This document shows positions 27,970-37,045 of a DNA stretch of 64,000 bases, piece after piece. The translations under genes and the position numbers were made by a program. Within the stretch, counting starts at the first letter, position 1; every line of letters starts with the position of its first letter. This stretch comes from Pseudomonas fluorescens (lineage in GTDB: Bacteria; Pseudomonadota; Gammaproteobacteria; Pseudomonadales; Pseudomonadaceae), in assembly GCF_001648775.1 (NCBI RefSeq), contig NZ_LVEJ01000026.1, positions 124,001 to 188,000 of the forward strand. Direction: 5' to 3'. The notes beneath the pieces were generated by a model. The model saw only the letters and a list, made by a program, of their open reading frames with translations, ran no database searches and had not been told where the DNA came from.

Positions 27970-29892
27970 TCAACGGGCCTGGCCGGGGGTGACCCGAACA
28001 CTGGCAAAGGTCTTGTCATCGAAACCGGCACCCAGCGACGCCGCGCGCACATGCAGGTACCAGGCGCCGCTGCGGTCGAGGGTGATCGGCGCCTCGTACA
28101 CGCCGTCGGCGACTTCCAGCGCTGCCACTTCACGCGGGTGCGAAGTGGGCGCGAGGTAGTAACGCAGTTGCACGTCTTTGACGCCGCTGCGCTGGATTTT
28201 GTCTTTGCCTTGCACGATGCGGAAACGCACGACGTAAGGGTCGTTGAGCGCCACGGCAGTCTTGTCGAGAAGGAACTCGACTTTCGGCTGGCCGAAGTGT
28301 TTTGGCTGTTTGCCGTCGCTATCAATCTGCGCGATGAAGCAGTGAATGATGTTCGGTTGATTGAGCAGGAACGCCACGTCGAAGCGCCCCGCTGCCGGCA
28401 GTCTCACCCGCGCGCTGTACAGCCCCGGCGAGATTTCGCGCAGGCTGCGGTCGATGACCAACGCGGCGCGGGCGATCTGGCCACGGTTGGGGTAACCGGA
28501 CATCGGCGCGTTCATGCCTTCGGCGTAGAAGTAGGTGGTGTTGTCGACCGGGTTGACCACGAATACCGCGTTGTCGTCGCGTGATACGGCGAGGCTTGAG
28601 GCCAGCGGCAAGTCACCGGCCAGGCGCGGCGCTTGCGGGCCGGCTTCGAAACCCTGGCTGATCGGCTGACGCCCTTCGCCGAGCGAGGACAGGTTGATCA
28701 TGGTGACTTTTGGCGAGGCCAGTCCGCGGATGTAGGCGTAGGCCTGGGTGAACACCACTTGGTAGGGTTCGGCGCTGACCTGCAAATCATGGATGGCGCT
28801 GTTGGTGGCAGCGTCGATGATGCTGGCGCGGTTTTCCACGGTGTTGAGCACCACGCCGAAGCGGCCGTCGGCGCTGAAGCCCATTGGGCCCAGGCCTTGT
28901 TGCAGTTTGAGCACCCGGCGGATGGCGTGGGTGCTGGCGTCGATCACGGTGACGGTGCCGTCCTTGCCATCGGCCACGTAGACCGCGCCGGACAGCCCCG
29001 AATAGGCGACTGACAGTGGATGCGAGCCGGTTTTGATTTGCTCGACGATGTTCAGGCTGGCGATGTCGACCACGCTGACGGTGCCGTCATCGCGATTGCT
29101 GACGAAGGCGAAGCGGCTGTCCTTGCTGAAGCTGATTTCGTGGTGGCCGCGACCGGTCTGCAGATGTTTAAGGGGTTTGAGGCTTTGGCTGTCGATCACC
29201 GTGACGCCGGAGTCTTCGGCTTTGCTGGCGTTGTTGCCGACCCAGAGCAGGCGTTCGTCCGGTTGCAGCACCACGCGCACCGGTTGGTTGCCAGCGGCGA
29301 TTGAGTCGATGACTTTGAATTGCTCGCTGTCGATCACCGCGATTTCGCCTGCGGTCGGCATCGAAACGAACACGCGTTTGTTGTCTTTGGGCGTGACCCA
29401 ATCCATCGGCGGCTGCTTGAGTTCGATCCGCGCGAGGGTGCTGGTGATGCCGCCGACCGACACCGACGGATCGACCACAGCGATGCTCGCGTCGCGGTTC
29501 ATCACCAGCAGGAAATAGCTGTTGAGGTCGAGCAACGGCCGCGCGCCGATGTTGGACTTGAGGAACACGCCAACCCGGGCTTTGCAGCTCTGGTCGCGGC
29601 CTTGGGCTTGATCGGCGGCGAGGGTCTGCGGATCGACCCAGGCCCCCGGCGCCACCCCGGACAACGGCTGGCCGGAGGCGCTGTCACTGATGCGGAACTG
29701 CACATCGGCGAACTCGCCTTCACGCAGTTTGCCATCGGCGGCCAGTGGCTGGAGGTTGAAATCCACCGCCACGCCATCGCGTTCCAACGTCTGACTCACG
29801 CCGGTTTGCGCCAGCGCAATCTCACTCAGCGTCAGCACCGCCCCGGCCATGGCCAGCGTGCAAATACCGATGATGTTGATGATCCTGTTCAT
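27970..29892 (-). CDS. Exported YVTN-type beta-propeller protein
   Basis: This 640-aa protein has a signal peptide (about 1-28, ALA-QT), an N-terminal beta domain (about 30-130), then a seven-bladed-type propeller (about 135-440). Blade motifs include VFVSMPTAGEIAVID, RFAFVSNRDDGTVSVVD and AVYVADGKDGTVTVID. A beta-sandwich region of about 170 residues ends it. Propellers of this type occur in cytochrome d1-like and copper-enzyme gene clusters and often act as scaffolds or redox partners; no heme motif (CxxCH) is visible. GGGGAG precedes the ATG. It heads the block propeller-sco-sco-cytochrome-parvulin downstream of mnxG. Its exact role is unknown. Confidence 0.88.
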   Translation of the reverse strand: MNRIINIIGICTLAMAGAVLTLSEIALAQTGVSQTLERDGVAVDFNLQPLAADGKLREGEFADVQFRISDSASGQPLSGVAPGAWVDPQTLAADQAQGRDQSCKARVGVFLKSNIGARPLLDLNSYFLLVMNRDASIAVVDPSVSVGGITSTLARIELKQPPMDWVTPKDNKRVFVSMPTAGEIAVIDSEQFKVIDSIAAGNQPVRVVLQPDERLLWVGNNASKAEDSGVTVIDSQSLKPLKHLQTGRGHHEISFSKDSRFAFVSNRDDGTVSVVDIASLNIVEQIKTGSHPLSVAYSGLSGAVYVADGKDGTVTVIDASTHAIRRVLKLQQGLGPMGFSADGRFGVVLNTVENRASIIDAATNSAIHDLQVSAEPYQVVFTQAYAYIRGLASPKVTMINLSSLGEGRQPISQGFEAGPQAPRLAGDLPLASSLAVSRDDNAVFVVNPVDNTTYFYAEGMNAPMSGYPNRGQIARAALVIDRSLREISPGLYSARVRLPAAGRFDVAFLLNQPNIIHCFIAQIDSDGKQPKHFGQPKVEFLLDKTAVALNDPYVVRFRIVQGKDKIQRSGVKDVQLRYYLAPTSHPREVAALEVADGVYEAPITLDRSGAWYLHVRAASLGAGFDDKTFASVRVTPGQAR

Positions 29893-29936
29893 CTAACTCT
29901 CCCCTACCTCTTCACCTGGCAAAACACCGCCCCCCA

Positions 29937-30162
29937 TGTGGGAGCGAGCCTGCTCGCGAAGGCGTCTTGCGCCGCACCCTCAAGAACCGAGTTGCCCCCA
30001 TTCGCGAGCAAGCTCGCTCCCACAAGGGATTTGCATACATCCCACTCCCTCACTGCCAACCGCAGACCCTGTGGGAGCGAGCTTGCTCGCGAAAGCAATC
30101 TGTCAGCCACCACACCTGTTGCCTGTGCCCGACCTCTTCGCGAGCAGGCTCGCTCCCACAGG
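29937..30162. repeat. Two REPINs between mnxG and the beta-propeller gene
   Basis: The first doublet spans 29937-30026 and the second 30067-30162. Each is a TGTGGGAGCGAGC(C/T)TGCTCG element followed by an inverted copy. They fill the 300-bp gap 29893-30192. Strong hairpins in the transcript here could uncouple mnxG expression from the downstream genes. Confidence 0.92.
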
Positions 30163-30192
30163 GTTTTGCATTTACAGGCCTTGCGTATGTGC

Positions 30193-33100
30193 CTACTGCC
30201 CCTGCGGCGCCGGTTCCGGTTCGTTGGTCACGCGCAGCAGTCCCCATAACCCGGAGGTGTTGCCGTAGGCGGCGTAGTCGCGGAACAGGTAGTCGCCCGG
30301 GATCGCATTGCTACCGCCAGCGCTCGGGATCATGAAGCTGAAGTGCGCGGCCGGCAGGACGCTTTCGTGGGCGCCGATGTACATCGACATCGGGTTGTAG
30401 CCGAAGCGCACCGAGCCCACGCCCGGCGAGCCCATCGGATAACCACCCACATCACTCTTCTCGGCTTGGAACGGGTTCACCGACCAGACGTGCCCGTCGA
30501 GCTGGAACGTGGTGCCGCGACTGCCACCGCTCGGCATCAAAATATGCGTACGGAACGGCTGCCCCGGTTTGGCATAGAGCACCGGGGTCTGCGGATCGCC
30601 GCCGACCAGCGCATTGCTGTAAGCCATGTGCGCGTTGACCATGTCGCCATAACCCGCGCCATCGGCGTGACCAAACGGTGCGTCCGGGGCGAGGCCGAAG
30701 CGATACCACAGCGGTTCGGTCTTGTAGTTGATCGCCATGCTCGAGTTGTCCTGCGGATCGGTCGGCACACCGAAGCCCTCAGCAGCAATCCCTTCCACCG
30801 GACGGCCATTGGCCCAACGGGTGTTCAACGCCTTGTGCCAGACCATCGCGAAGTCGCGGTAACTGGTTTGCCCTGGCGCGGTAACCGTGGCGTTGACCTT
30901 GCGCGCATCGTCAACCCAGCTCGCGCCGATCGGCAGAATGCTCATCGCCCCGCCAAGACCTTTTTGCGGTTGCTTGATCACGTCCGCCGGGGTGAAATTC
31001 AAACCGCCGAACTCGACCGCCGTGGCGTTGATGTTGTCGACGCTGCGGCCCAGTTGCGTCACCGGTTTGCCTTCACGCTCCAGGTGCCCGGCGTAGTACT
31101 GATAGGTACGCGTCGGGTACGCGCCGCTGTTGCCAACGCGCGGTGGCACGGTCTGGATCGGGTTGGCGCCGACGTTGGCGCCGTCGGATTTGGTGATGTC
31201 ATACGCCAGCAATTGCGCGTGCAGGCCGACGTGGCTGGACGGCCGCATCAGGTTGTTGCTGAAGGTGGTCGAACCCAGCCCGCTGTTGCGATCACGCTTG
31301 ACCATGCCCTGCATCACGGCGGTTTGCGTCAGGTCGGGCATCACGCTCGGCAGACGGTTTTCCAGGGTGATGTTGATGCAATCCCCTGCGGCTGCACGCA
31401 ACACCAGCGGTTCGACCGGGATGCCGGGTTTGAGCTTGCCGCTGAGCGGATCCAGATCGGATTTACGCACATACAAAATCGCGGTCGGATCATGCAGCGG
31501 CCCGCTCTGCCCGCCGATGGTGATGGTTTCGCCATCCTCCGGATCGGTCACGGTGACTTGTGGAATGCTCACCGTGCGCGAGTTCAGCACCAGGGTGCCA
31601 CCCGCCGGATTCAGCGGCCCGCCGACATGCTGCCCGAGCCCTTCGGGATCGCCGATGGTCAGGCCCAGCGAATTGCCGAGAATGTCGTTGGCCAGCGCCG
31701 CGACCACTTCATAGTTGCGCTGTACCGTCGGCCGGGTGCCGATGCCGTTAGGGTTGGCGCTGATCCGTGGGCAACTGCCCTCGAACGCCACGGTGTTGCG
31801 CATGCCCGCCGGATTCGGGTTGTTGGGGATGGCGAACAGGTCATTGCGTTTGGCGGTGTAGTTACGCATCACCCCCCAGATACCGCTCCAGTAGCCTTCG
31901 ATCGAGGCGTCCATCGAGTACAGATAATCACCCGTGGTCGCCGCCGAACTGGAGAGCATCGACACCGGCGCAATGAAGCCCATCTGCTCGGAGATGCCGA
32001 TCATTTGCGAGGCGCGCCAGCCGGAGTTGGAGCTGTTGCCGAAACCGGAGCCGCTCTGCAGCCATTTCACGCCGTGCAGGGTGACGTTGTGCTCTTCTTC
32101 ATGGCCGCCGGCATGCACCCGCAGCCGCACGTTGTCGCCGGTGTAGGTGCGCAACATCGGCGTGAACGGGTCACCCGGTTCGGCACCGCCCTTGTTGATG
32201 TGCGGCGGAAACAGCGTGGTGCCGCCGGTTGGGCCGGTCGCCGAAGTAAGCAGATTCGGCGCCAGGTTCATCGCCGGGATCGCCCGGTCGGTGCGGCTTT
32301 GCATGGCGAACGACAGATCGCCGCCGAGGCCGTCGGCCTGCATGCCGCGCTTGCCGTCCGGGCCGACCTTGTTCGGGTCGTACACGCGCAGGGCCAGCGG
32401 CTCGTTGCGATAGTTGACGACGAACATGCCCGGATCATCCACCGAAATTGCCTGCGGACATGGCCGGCTCGGGCAGCCCGGGACCTGACCGCCCTGCACT
32501 TCCAGTACGCCTTCAAGCAAGTTGCTGGCGTTGTTGCGCACTGGCGGGTTGATCGCGTAGCGGAAGCTGTCGGCGGTGGCCGGGAACGCTTGCGCATTCG
32601 GCACGCCGTTAGGGCCGGCACCCACATAGACGCCGGCCTCATAGGCGTGCTGGAAGTCGCTGTATTCGAGGAAGAACTCGCGGAAGCTGTCGTTCTTGCC
32701 GTCGCCATCGAGGTCGCCGGTGTTGATCACCGCTTGCCACGAGGTCGGCCCGCCGTCCTGACGCGCGCCGCTATAGAGAGGCTCGCCGGTTTCGGCGTGG
32801 AACCAGGTGGAACCGGCCGGCTCGGCAAGCACAGTGGCGTACAGACCGATCTGCTGGTGCGTCGATGGGCCTAAGTGGTCGTGAGTGAAAATCGTGCCGA
32901 GGCCGCGATCGACGCCTTTGGCGTTGACCACCGGATCGACGAACCAGCGCTGCATCGCCGTGCGCGCACCGAGCCAATCGGCGCGGCCGTACTGACCGAA
33001 GAACGGATGGTTCTTGGCTTTCGGGCAGGCCTGGGTGCCGTCGCGCGAGTCAGTACTGGCGCACTGATTGAACTCGCGGATCGCGTGAATGCGTTCCTGC

Positions 33101-36030
33101 ACGGCGCCGGGCGAGAGCACGCCGTCCTCGTAGTTCCAGCCATTGGACGAGCCGTCCGCCGAGGTCAGATCCCACTTCGGCAGGTGAATGTGCTGACCGA
33201 TCACATCGGTCGGCGTGCGCACCTGATAGTCGTCCATCTCGTAAGTGGCCGGCACCAGGTTGGTTTGCTGGTACTGCACGCAATCAAAAGTGTTCATGCG
33301 CATCACCAGCGGCTCTGGCGGACGTTGCTTGGTGATCACCGGCCAGGCGTCTTCCCACAGCGCGAGAATGCGCGCTTGCGGGAAGTGATAACCGACCTTG
33401 TTGTACACCGCGTCGAACTGGATGTTGGCGGCTTTGTAGATGCGTGGGCGGTCGGCGGTGAAGCTCGAGGCGCCGACAAAGGACAGGCCGTCGATACGTT
33501 CACCGCTATTGAATTCGCCACTGCCGGCGCTGCTGGTCAGGCGTTTTTGCCGATCGTCCATGCACGGTTCGTAGTACGGCGCGCCGGCCATTGGCAAGGC
33601 GCCGTTGGTGCGGAACGCCTTGGCCACCACTTGATTGCCGGGCAGCAAGGCATAGCTTGGATGGTCTTTTTTCGCGTGGAAGGCCATCGCGGCCTGTTCG
33701 ACTTCGGTGCCTTCTTCCGGCAGGTAAATCGGTTTGGCGCGGGTGACTTCCTTGGAGAAGTCGAGCGAAGTGGTCACGGTGTGCGCTTCGCCACCGGCCG
33801 CGACGCCATCCAGTGCGTGCCGCTGCAAACCGCCGTTCCAACCGCCGGACTGCGCCGGGTCGAGGTTGGCCCACAGCGCTTTACCGCTGGCCTTCAAAGA
33901 CTGCGCGGTGGCCGCGTCGAGCATGTCCAGCGGCGGCGTTGGCGGACGTTGGCCGACCGAGCTTTCCATGCCGCCGATCCAGAATGGATAGCCAGGGTTT
34001 TTCAGGCTGCCGTCGGCATTGCGATTGGCTTCACTGCGATCAACCAGCGCCAGTGAGCCGATGGCTTGACCGCCGGCGTTGCCGCCGTGGTGCTCGCCAT
34101 CGTCATCGCCCTCTTCTTCATCCTCGTCGTCATCATTGCCGGCGATCAAGGTTTCACCGATTTTCGGCACGACCACGACTTTGCCCGGCATCGGCGCCAT
34201 GGCTTTGCCCGGCAGCGGCACAATCGCCGGAATCGGTGTGCCAGCGACGATTTCGCCATCGGGCAAGGCGCGTGCGCCCGCCGCCGGTTTACCGCTGCGC
34301 AAGGCGAACGGTTCGCTGTGATAGCCGTCGGCGCCCTGCTGCGAAACATCGAGCCGGGTGCCTTCTTCGAACACATCGTGCACTCGCCACATGGCCCACA
34401 TGCCTTGGGCAAAGTGCGGATAGAAATGGCAGTGATAGATCGCATCGCCGGCCACGCGGTTGCGGTTGCCCGAACCGCCATTGGCGATTTCATAGGTGTA
34501 ACCGGCACCCGGGCCAATGCCCTGGGCATCGACGTAATCGGAGTTGTCGTCGTTGGGGTTGAACAGCCACTGATGGCCGTGCAAGTGGAAGATGTGCTGC
34601 TCGTGACCGTTATGGGTGTTGCGGAATTTGACGAAGTCACCGATGTAGCTGTGGTTGACGTTCGATGGCTCCGACGGATACAGCGCCATGGTCGCTTTCA
34701 CCCCGATCTGATCGGCGCGCGGTGTCTGGCCTGGGGCGATGTTTTCAAGCCCGGCGTTGGCCGGTACGTCGACCAGCATCGCCACGTCGCCGACGGTGTG
34801 CGAACTGAGGAAAAATTCTTCGTAGGCGCACGACAGGCAGTCGTGCATTGGCCCGACGCCCAAACGATTGGCGACCACTTCGGCGCCCATGCCGCCGGAG
34901 CCGTAGTTGATCATGAACGAGTCGCGGGTCGGCTCCAGCACGTGAGCCATCACCGGATCGGCCCAGTACGCGGGGAACGCTTGGGTGGCGGCAGTTTCGT
35001 CCTGGAATTGCGAGGCGAAATCGCGGAACGCTTCGAGGCGGTTGGGGATCGCCGGGTTGCGTTTGCCGACCGATTCCAGCGGATAGGTGCTGGGCGGGAA
35101 ACTGCCGTCGGCGTTGCTGCCCATGACAATCGCATCGCTTTCGCTGGAAATGATTTCATTGCCATCGACCATGCCGATGATCGGCGTGCCGGCCTTGCCT
35201 TCACGCAGCCACGGTTCGCGCTGTGGGTAGCGCGCCTGGTAATCAACGATCGGTTGGCCGGTGGGTGCGCGGCCAGTCGTGGCCAGGCGCATTTCTTCTT
35301 CGGTGAGGGTATTGCGATAAGTGCGACCGCCCTTGGGCAGCACGACGACCTGGCCGAACAGTCCGTTGGCAACGTTGCCGGCCGCGCCCTCGCCGCCAAA
35401 CGTCGCGCCACGGCTGCTGACGGCAAACGCGCCCTCGCGCTCGGCGTACAGGGTGTAGGAACGGCTGGCACCCGGTGGCACCAGCGTGTTGGCGTTACGC
35501 CCGGTGAACGAGGAAATGTCATCGATGCTGTTGACCGCCTGCAGGCCATTGACCTGGAAACCGACGTGACGGTCTGCGACTTGCTCATCGACTTTGAAGT
35601 CTTCAGCCGCGTTGGCGTTTTCCACGCCCTCCTCTTCTTCACCTTCATTCTCGAAGTGCTTGTTCGGGTTGGCCTGATAGTCGAGCAGGTTCTGCAAATT
35701 GATGGTCAGGCAATCCCCCGCCGCCACGCGCAACACCAATGGCCGTGGCCGCTTGTCCGGGCGCAGCGAAACCTTGCCCGGCACCGCTGAGCCGCCGTAG
35801 GCCAGTGACATGTTGCGGTCATCAACGACGTCGCGGCGCAGGGCGAACATCATGCCGTTGATGTTCTGCGCACCGAGGCGGTTGAACATCAACGGTTGAT
35901 CGAAGGCGACGACGTTGGCCACCAGGTTGCGCTCGCAACGCACGGCCGCGCCGGCCAACTCGACACTGAGCATCGAGGCCAGAATCAGCAGCCAGTTCAA
36001 TAGAGACGGAGCGTGATGAATGCCAACCAT
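30193..36030 (-). CDS. mnxG: MnxG-like giant multicopper oxidase (putative Mn(II) oxidase)
   Basis: This 1,945-aa protein has multiple cupredoxin domains and a signal peptide (about 1-28, ELAGA-AV). Copper motifs include HIFHLHGHQW (near 480), YHCHFYPHFAQGMW (near 530), FTHDHLGPSTHQQ (near 1050), HEEEHNVTLHGVKW (near 1313) and LDGHVWSVNP (near 1845). The size and ceruloplasmin-like multi-domain plan match MnxG of Mn(II)-oxidising P. putida; ordinary laccases are about 500 aa. Two strongly acidic stretches, EGEEEEG (near 130) and DDDEDEEEGDDDGEHH (near 630), could bind Ca or Mn. The ATG at 36030 is chosen: it gives the signal peptide, has GAGG nearby, and lies downstream of the sigma-54 promoter, which the longer open frame overlaps. 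The substrate is inferred from homology, not shown by sequence. Confidence 0.9.
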   Translation of the reverse strand: MVGIHHAPSLLNWLLILASMLSVELAGAAVRCERNLVANVVAFDQPLMFNRLGAQNINGMMFALRRDVVDDRNMSLAYGGSAVPGKVSLRPDKRPRPLVLRVAAGDCLTINLQNLLDYQANPNKHFENEGEEEEGVENANAAEDFKVDEQVADRHVGFQVNGLQAVNSIDDISSFTGRNANTLVPPGASRSYTLYAEREGAFAVSSRGATFGGEGAAGNVANGLFGQVVVLPKGGRTYRNTLTEEEMRLATTGRAPTGQPIVDYQARYPQREPWLREGKAGTPIIGMVDGNEIISSESDAIVMGSNADGSFPPSTYPLESVGKRNPAIPNRLEAFRDFASQFQDETAATQAFPAYWADPVMAHVLEPTRDSFMINYGSGGMGAEVVANRLGVGPMHDCLSCAYEEFFLSSHTVGDVAMLVDVPANAGLENIAPGQTPRADQIGVKATMALYPSEPSNVNHSYIGDFVKFRNTHNGHEQHIFHLHGHQWLFNPNDDNSDYVDAQGIGPGAGYTYEIANGGSGNRNRVAGDAIYHCHFYPHFAQGMWAMWRVHDVFEEGTRLDVSQQGADGYHSEPFALRSGKPAAGARALPDGEIVAGTPIPAIVPLPGKAMAPMPGKVVVVPKIGETLIAGNDDDEDEEEGDDDGEHHGGNAGGQAIGSLALVDRSEANRNADGSLKNPGYPFWIGGMESSVGQRPPTPPLDMLDAATAQSLKASGKALWANLDPAQSGGWNGGLQRHALDGVAAGGEAHTVTTSLDFSKEVTRAKPIYLPEEGTEVEQAAMAFHAKKDHPSYALLPGNQVVAKAFRTNGALPMAGAPYYEPCMDDRQKRLTSSAGSGEFNSGERIDGLSFVGASSFTADRPRIYKAANIQFDAVYNKVGYHFPQARILALWEDAWPVITKQRPPEPLVMRMNTFDCVQYQQTNLVPATYEMDDYQVRTPTDVIGQHIHLPKWDLTSADGSSNGWNYEDGVLSPGAVQERIHAIREFNQCASTDSRDGTQACPKAKNHPFFGQYGRADWLGARTAMQRWFVDPVVNAKGVDRGLGTIFTHDHLGPSTHQQIGLYATVLAEPAGSTWFHAETGEPLYSGARQDGGPTSWQAVINTGDLDGDGKNDSFREFFLEYSDFQHAYEAGVYVGAGPNGVPNAQAFPATADSFRYAINPPVRNNASNLLEGVLEVQGGQVPGCPSRPCPQAISVDDPGMFVVNYRNEPLALRVYDPNKVGPDGKRGMQADGLGGDLSFAMQSRTDRAIPAMNLAPNLLTSATGPTGGTTLFPPHINKGGAEPGDPFTPMLRTYTGDNVRLRVHAGGHEEEHNVTLHGVKWLQSGSGFGNSSNSGWRASQMIGISEQMGFIAPVSMLSSSAATTGDYLYSMDASIEGYWSGIWGVMRNYTAKRNDLFAIPNNPNPAGMRNTVAFEGSCPRISANPNGIGTRPTVQRNYEVVAALANDILGNSLGLTIGDPEGLGQHVGGPLNPAGGTLVLNSRTVSIPQVTVTDPEDGETITIGGQSGPLHDPTAILYVRKSDLDPLSGKLKPGIPVEPLVLRAAAGDCINITLENRLPSVMPDLTQTAVMQGMVKRDRNSGLGSTTFSNNLMRPSSHVGLHAQLLAYDITKSDGANVGANPIQTVPPRVGNSGAYPTRTYQYYAGHLEREGKPVTQLGRSVDNINATAVEFGGLNFTPADVIKQPQKGLGGAMSILPIGASWVDDARKVNATVTAPGQTSYRDFAMVWHKALNTRWANGRPVEGIAAEGFGVPTDPQDNSSMAINYKTEPLWYRFGLAPDAPFGHADGAGYGDMVNAHMAYSNALVGGDPQTPVLYAKPGQPFRTHILMPSGGSRGTTFQLDGHVWSVNPFQAEKSDVGGYPMGSPGVGSVRFGYNPMSMYIGAHESVLPAAHFSFMIPSAGGSNAIPGDYLFRDYAAYGNTSGLWGLLRVTNEPEPAPQGQ

Positions 36031-36085
36031 GATCAGTAACCTCGTAGTGGGTGCTCTTGGGAACACTTCTCGACAAATGCCTAGG

Positions 36086-36101
36086 AGCAATCCGCGTGCC
36101 A
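36086..36101 (-). promoter_or_regulatory. Consensus sigma-54 promoter of mnxG
   Basis: The minus strand reads TGGCACG-N4-TTGCT, a perfect match to the -24/-12 consensus with GG-N10-GC spacing. The predicted start near 36075 leaves a leader of about 45 bases before the ATG at 36030. P. putida Mn oxidation is known to need a sigma-54-type regulator, MnxR, which agrees with this promoter. Confidence 0.88.
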
Positions 36102-36158
36102 CAAAAAATTGCTCTATCGTTCAATCAGTTACCGCGACGACTTGAGAATCCGGGGGAT

Positions 36159-36217
36159 ATTCCCCACCGCTTTTCCCCACTTTTCGGGTCTATCCGATTT
36201 ACCCCGAAAGTGGGGAA
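36159..36217. promoter_or_regulatory. Inverted TTCCCCA half-sites upstream of mnxG
   Basis: ATTCCCCA (about 36159) and TTCCCCACTTTTCGGG (36174-36189) are followed by the near-perfect inverted CCCCGAAAGTGGGGAA (about 36203-36218). The cluster sits about 84-142 bp upstream of the predicted sigma-54 start. The long arms could also form a hairpin in the transcript of the transglycosylase gene that ends at 36231, but no T-run follows, so an activator site fits better. Confidence 0.6.
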
Positions 36218-36230
36218 AACCGGTTGGGGG

Positions 36231-36839
36231 TCACAGCGGGGCGTCCATCGACAACCCTTGCAGGCGCCGGTATTGGCGCAACACGTTCGGCACATAACGC
36301 TGGGTTTCGGCGAACGGCGGAATCACCCGGCCACGGCTGAGCACCGCGTCGGGCCCGGCGTTGTAGGCCGCCACGGCGAGGGCGATGTCGTTGTCGAACA
36401 GGGTCATCAAACGCTTGAGGTATTTCGCGCCGCCCTGGATGTTGGCCTTGGGGTCGTAGACGTCGGTCACGCCCAGTTCGCGCGCGGTGTCGGGCATCAA
36501 TTGCATGAGCCCGCCCGCGCCTTTGGCCGAGGTGGCGCCGGGGTTGTAATGCGACTCGGCGTTGATCACCGCGTGCAGCAACGCTTCGGGCAATTGATTG
36601 ACTTTGGCGGCTGCCGAAACCAGTTCCGCGTAGGGCTGGTTGGCGATCATTTGCGGCTGCTGATCGAGGCTGGCCACAGGCATTTCAGCCTCATGGATCA
36701 CCCGTTCGTAGGTACGTCCGGGCCGGTGAACGTTGGACAGTACATAGCTGCCCTTGGCGTCCACCGAGATGAACACATCGGCCTGCGCGGCGCCGCTGAG
36801 CAGCACGCAACCGAGCAATCCGCTGGCAAGGAATTTCAT
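36231..36839 (-). CDS. Lytic transglycosylase (SLT domain)
   Basis: This 202-aa exported protein has a signal peptide (about 1-20, AQA-DV). A short domain with VDAKGSYVLSN precedes the SLT domain: catalytic Glu in LLHAVINAESHYNP, then SAKGAGGLMQLMPDTA, GGAKYLKRLM and AVAAYNAGP. Such enzymes cleave peptidoglycan and are often encoded with type II, III or IV secretion systems to open the wall for assembly. The ATG at 36839 has GGGAGG upstream. It is divergent from the gspG-gspF genes, and a sigma-54-like promoter lies upstream. Confidence 0.94.
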   Translation of the reverse strand: MKFLASGLLGCVLLSGAAQADVFISVDAKGSYVLSNVHRPGRTYERVIHEAEMPVASLDQQPQMIANQPYAELVSAAAKVNQLPEALLHAVINAESHYNPGATSAKGAGGLMQLMPDTARELGVTDVYDPKANIQGGAKYLKRLMTLFDNDIALAVAAYNAGPDAVLSRGRVIPPFAETQRYVPNVLRQYRRLQGLSMDAPL

Positions 36840-36868
36840 GTCGGGCCTCCCCGGATCGACCCCGATAA

Positions 36869-36888
36869 ATTGGGGGAAATGCCCCAAT
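36869..36888. promoter_or_regulatory. Inverted repeat ATTGGGG-N6-CCCCAAT
   Basis: This has perfect 7-bp arms between the transglycosylase start and its sigma-54-like promoter. An extra CCCC at 36860 makes an overlapping CCCC-N8-GGGG pair. It resembles the motif upstream of mnxG, but lies downstream of the predicted start, so it could be a 5' UTR hairpin, a repressor site, or a site serving the divergent gspG gene. Confidence 0.45.
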
Positions 36889-36910
36889 GGCCGATCACGT
36901 TTGAGCCATA

Positions 36911-36926
36911 CGCAAGCACTGTGCCG
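36911..36926 (-). promoter_or_regulatory. Sigma-54-like promoter of the transglycosylase gene
   Basis: The minus strand reads CGGCACA-N4-TTGCG with correct GG-N10-GC spacing and 9 of 12 consensus matches. The start would be near 36899, about 60 bases before the ATG. Confidence 0.5.
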
Positions 36927-37045
36927 ACTCTTGAAAGGCCCGTATTACAAGGGTTCTGGCGTGCCGGCGGGTATTCAGTGGGGGCTGAGCATGGCAATTG
37001 CATAAGCCCTTCAGGCGACACGGCTGCCACTCACGGGAGGTCATC

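Noticed and set aside
29937..30162. Closely spaced palindromes as a possible CRISPR or phage attachment site
   Set aside because: The units are inverted REP doublets, also found at 5214, 39339, 39475 and 53491, and no integrase or tRNA is nearby.
36174..36217. Hairpin as a rho-independent terminator of the transglycosylase gene
   Set aside because: No T-run follows on the minus strand, and the arms match the TTCCCCA motif found at the activator-site positions of other promoters.
37013..37028. Sigma-54-like element on the plus strand before gspG
   Set aside because: The spacing fits, but only about half the consensus bases match and the start would leave almost no leader before the ATG at 37046.
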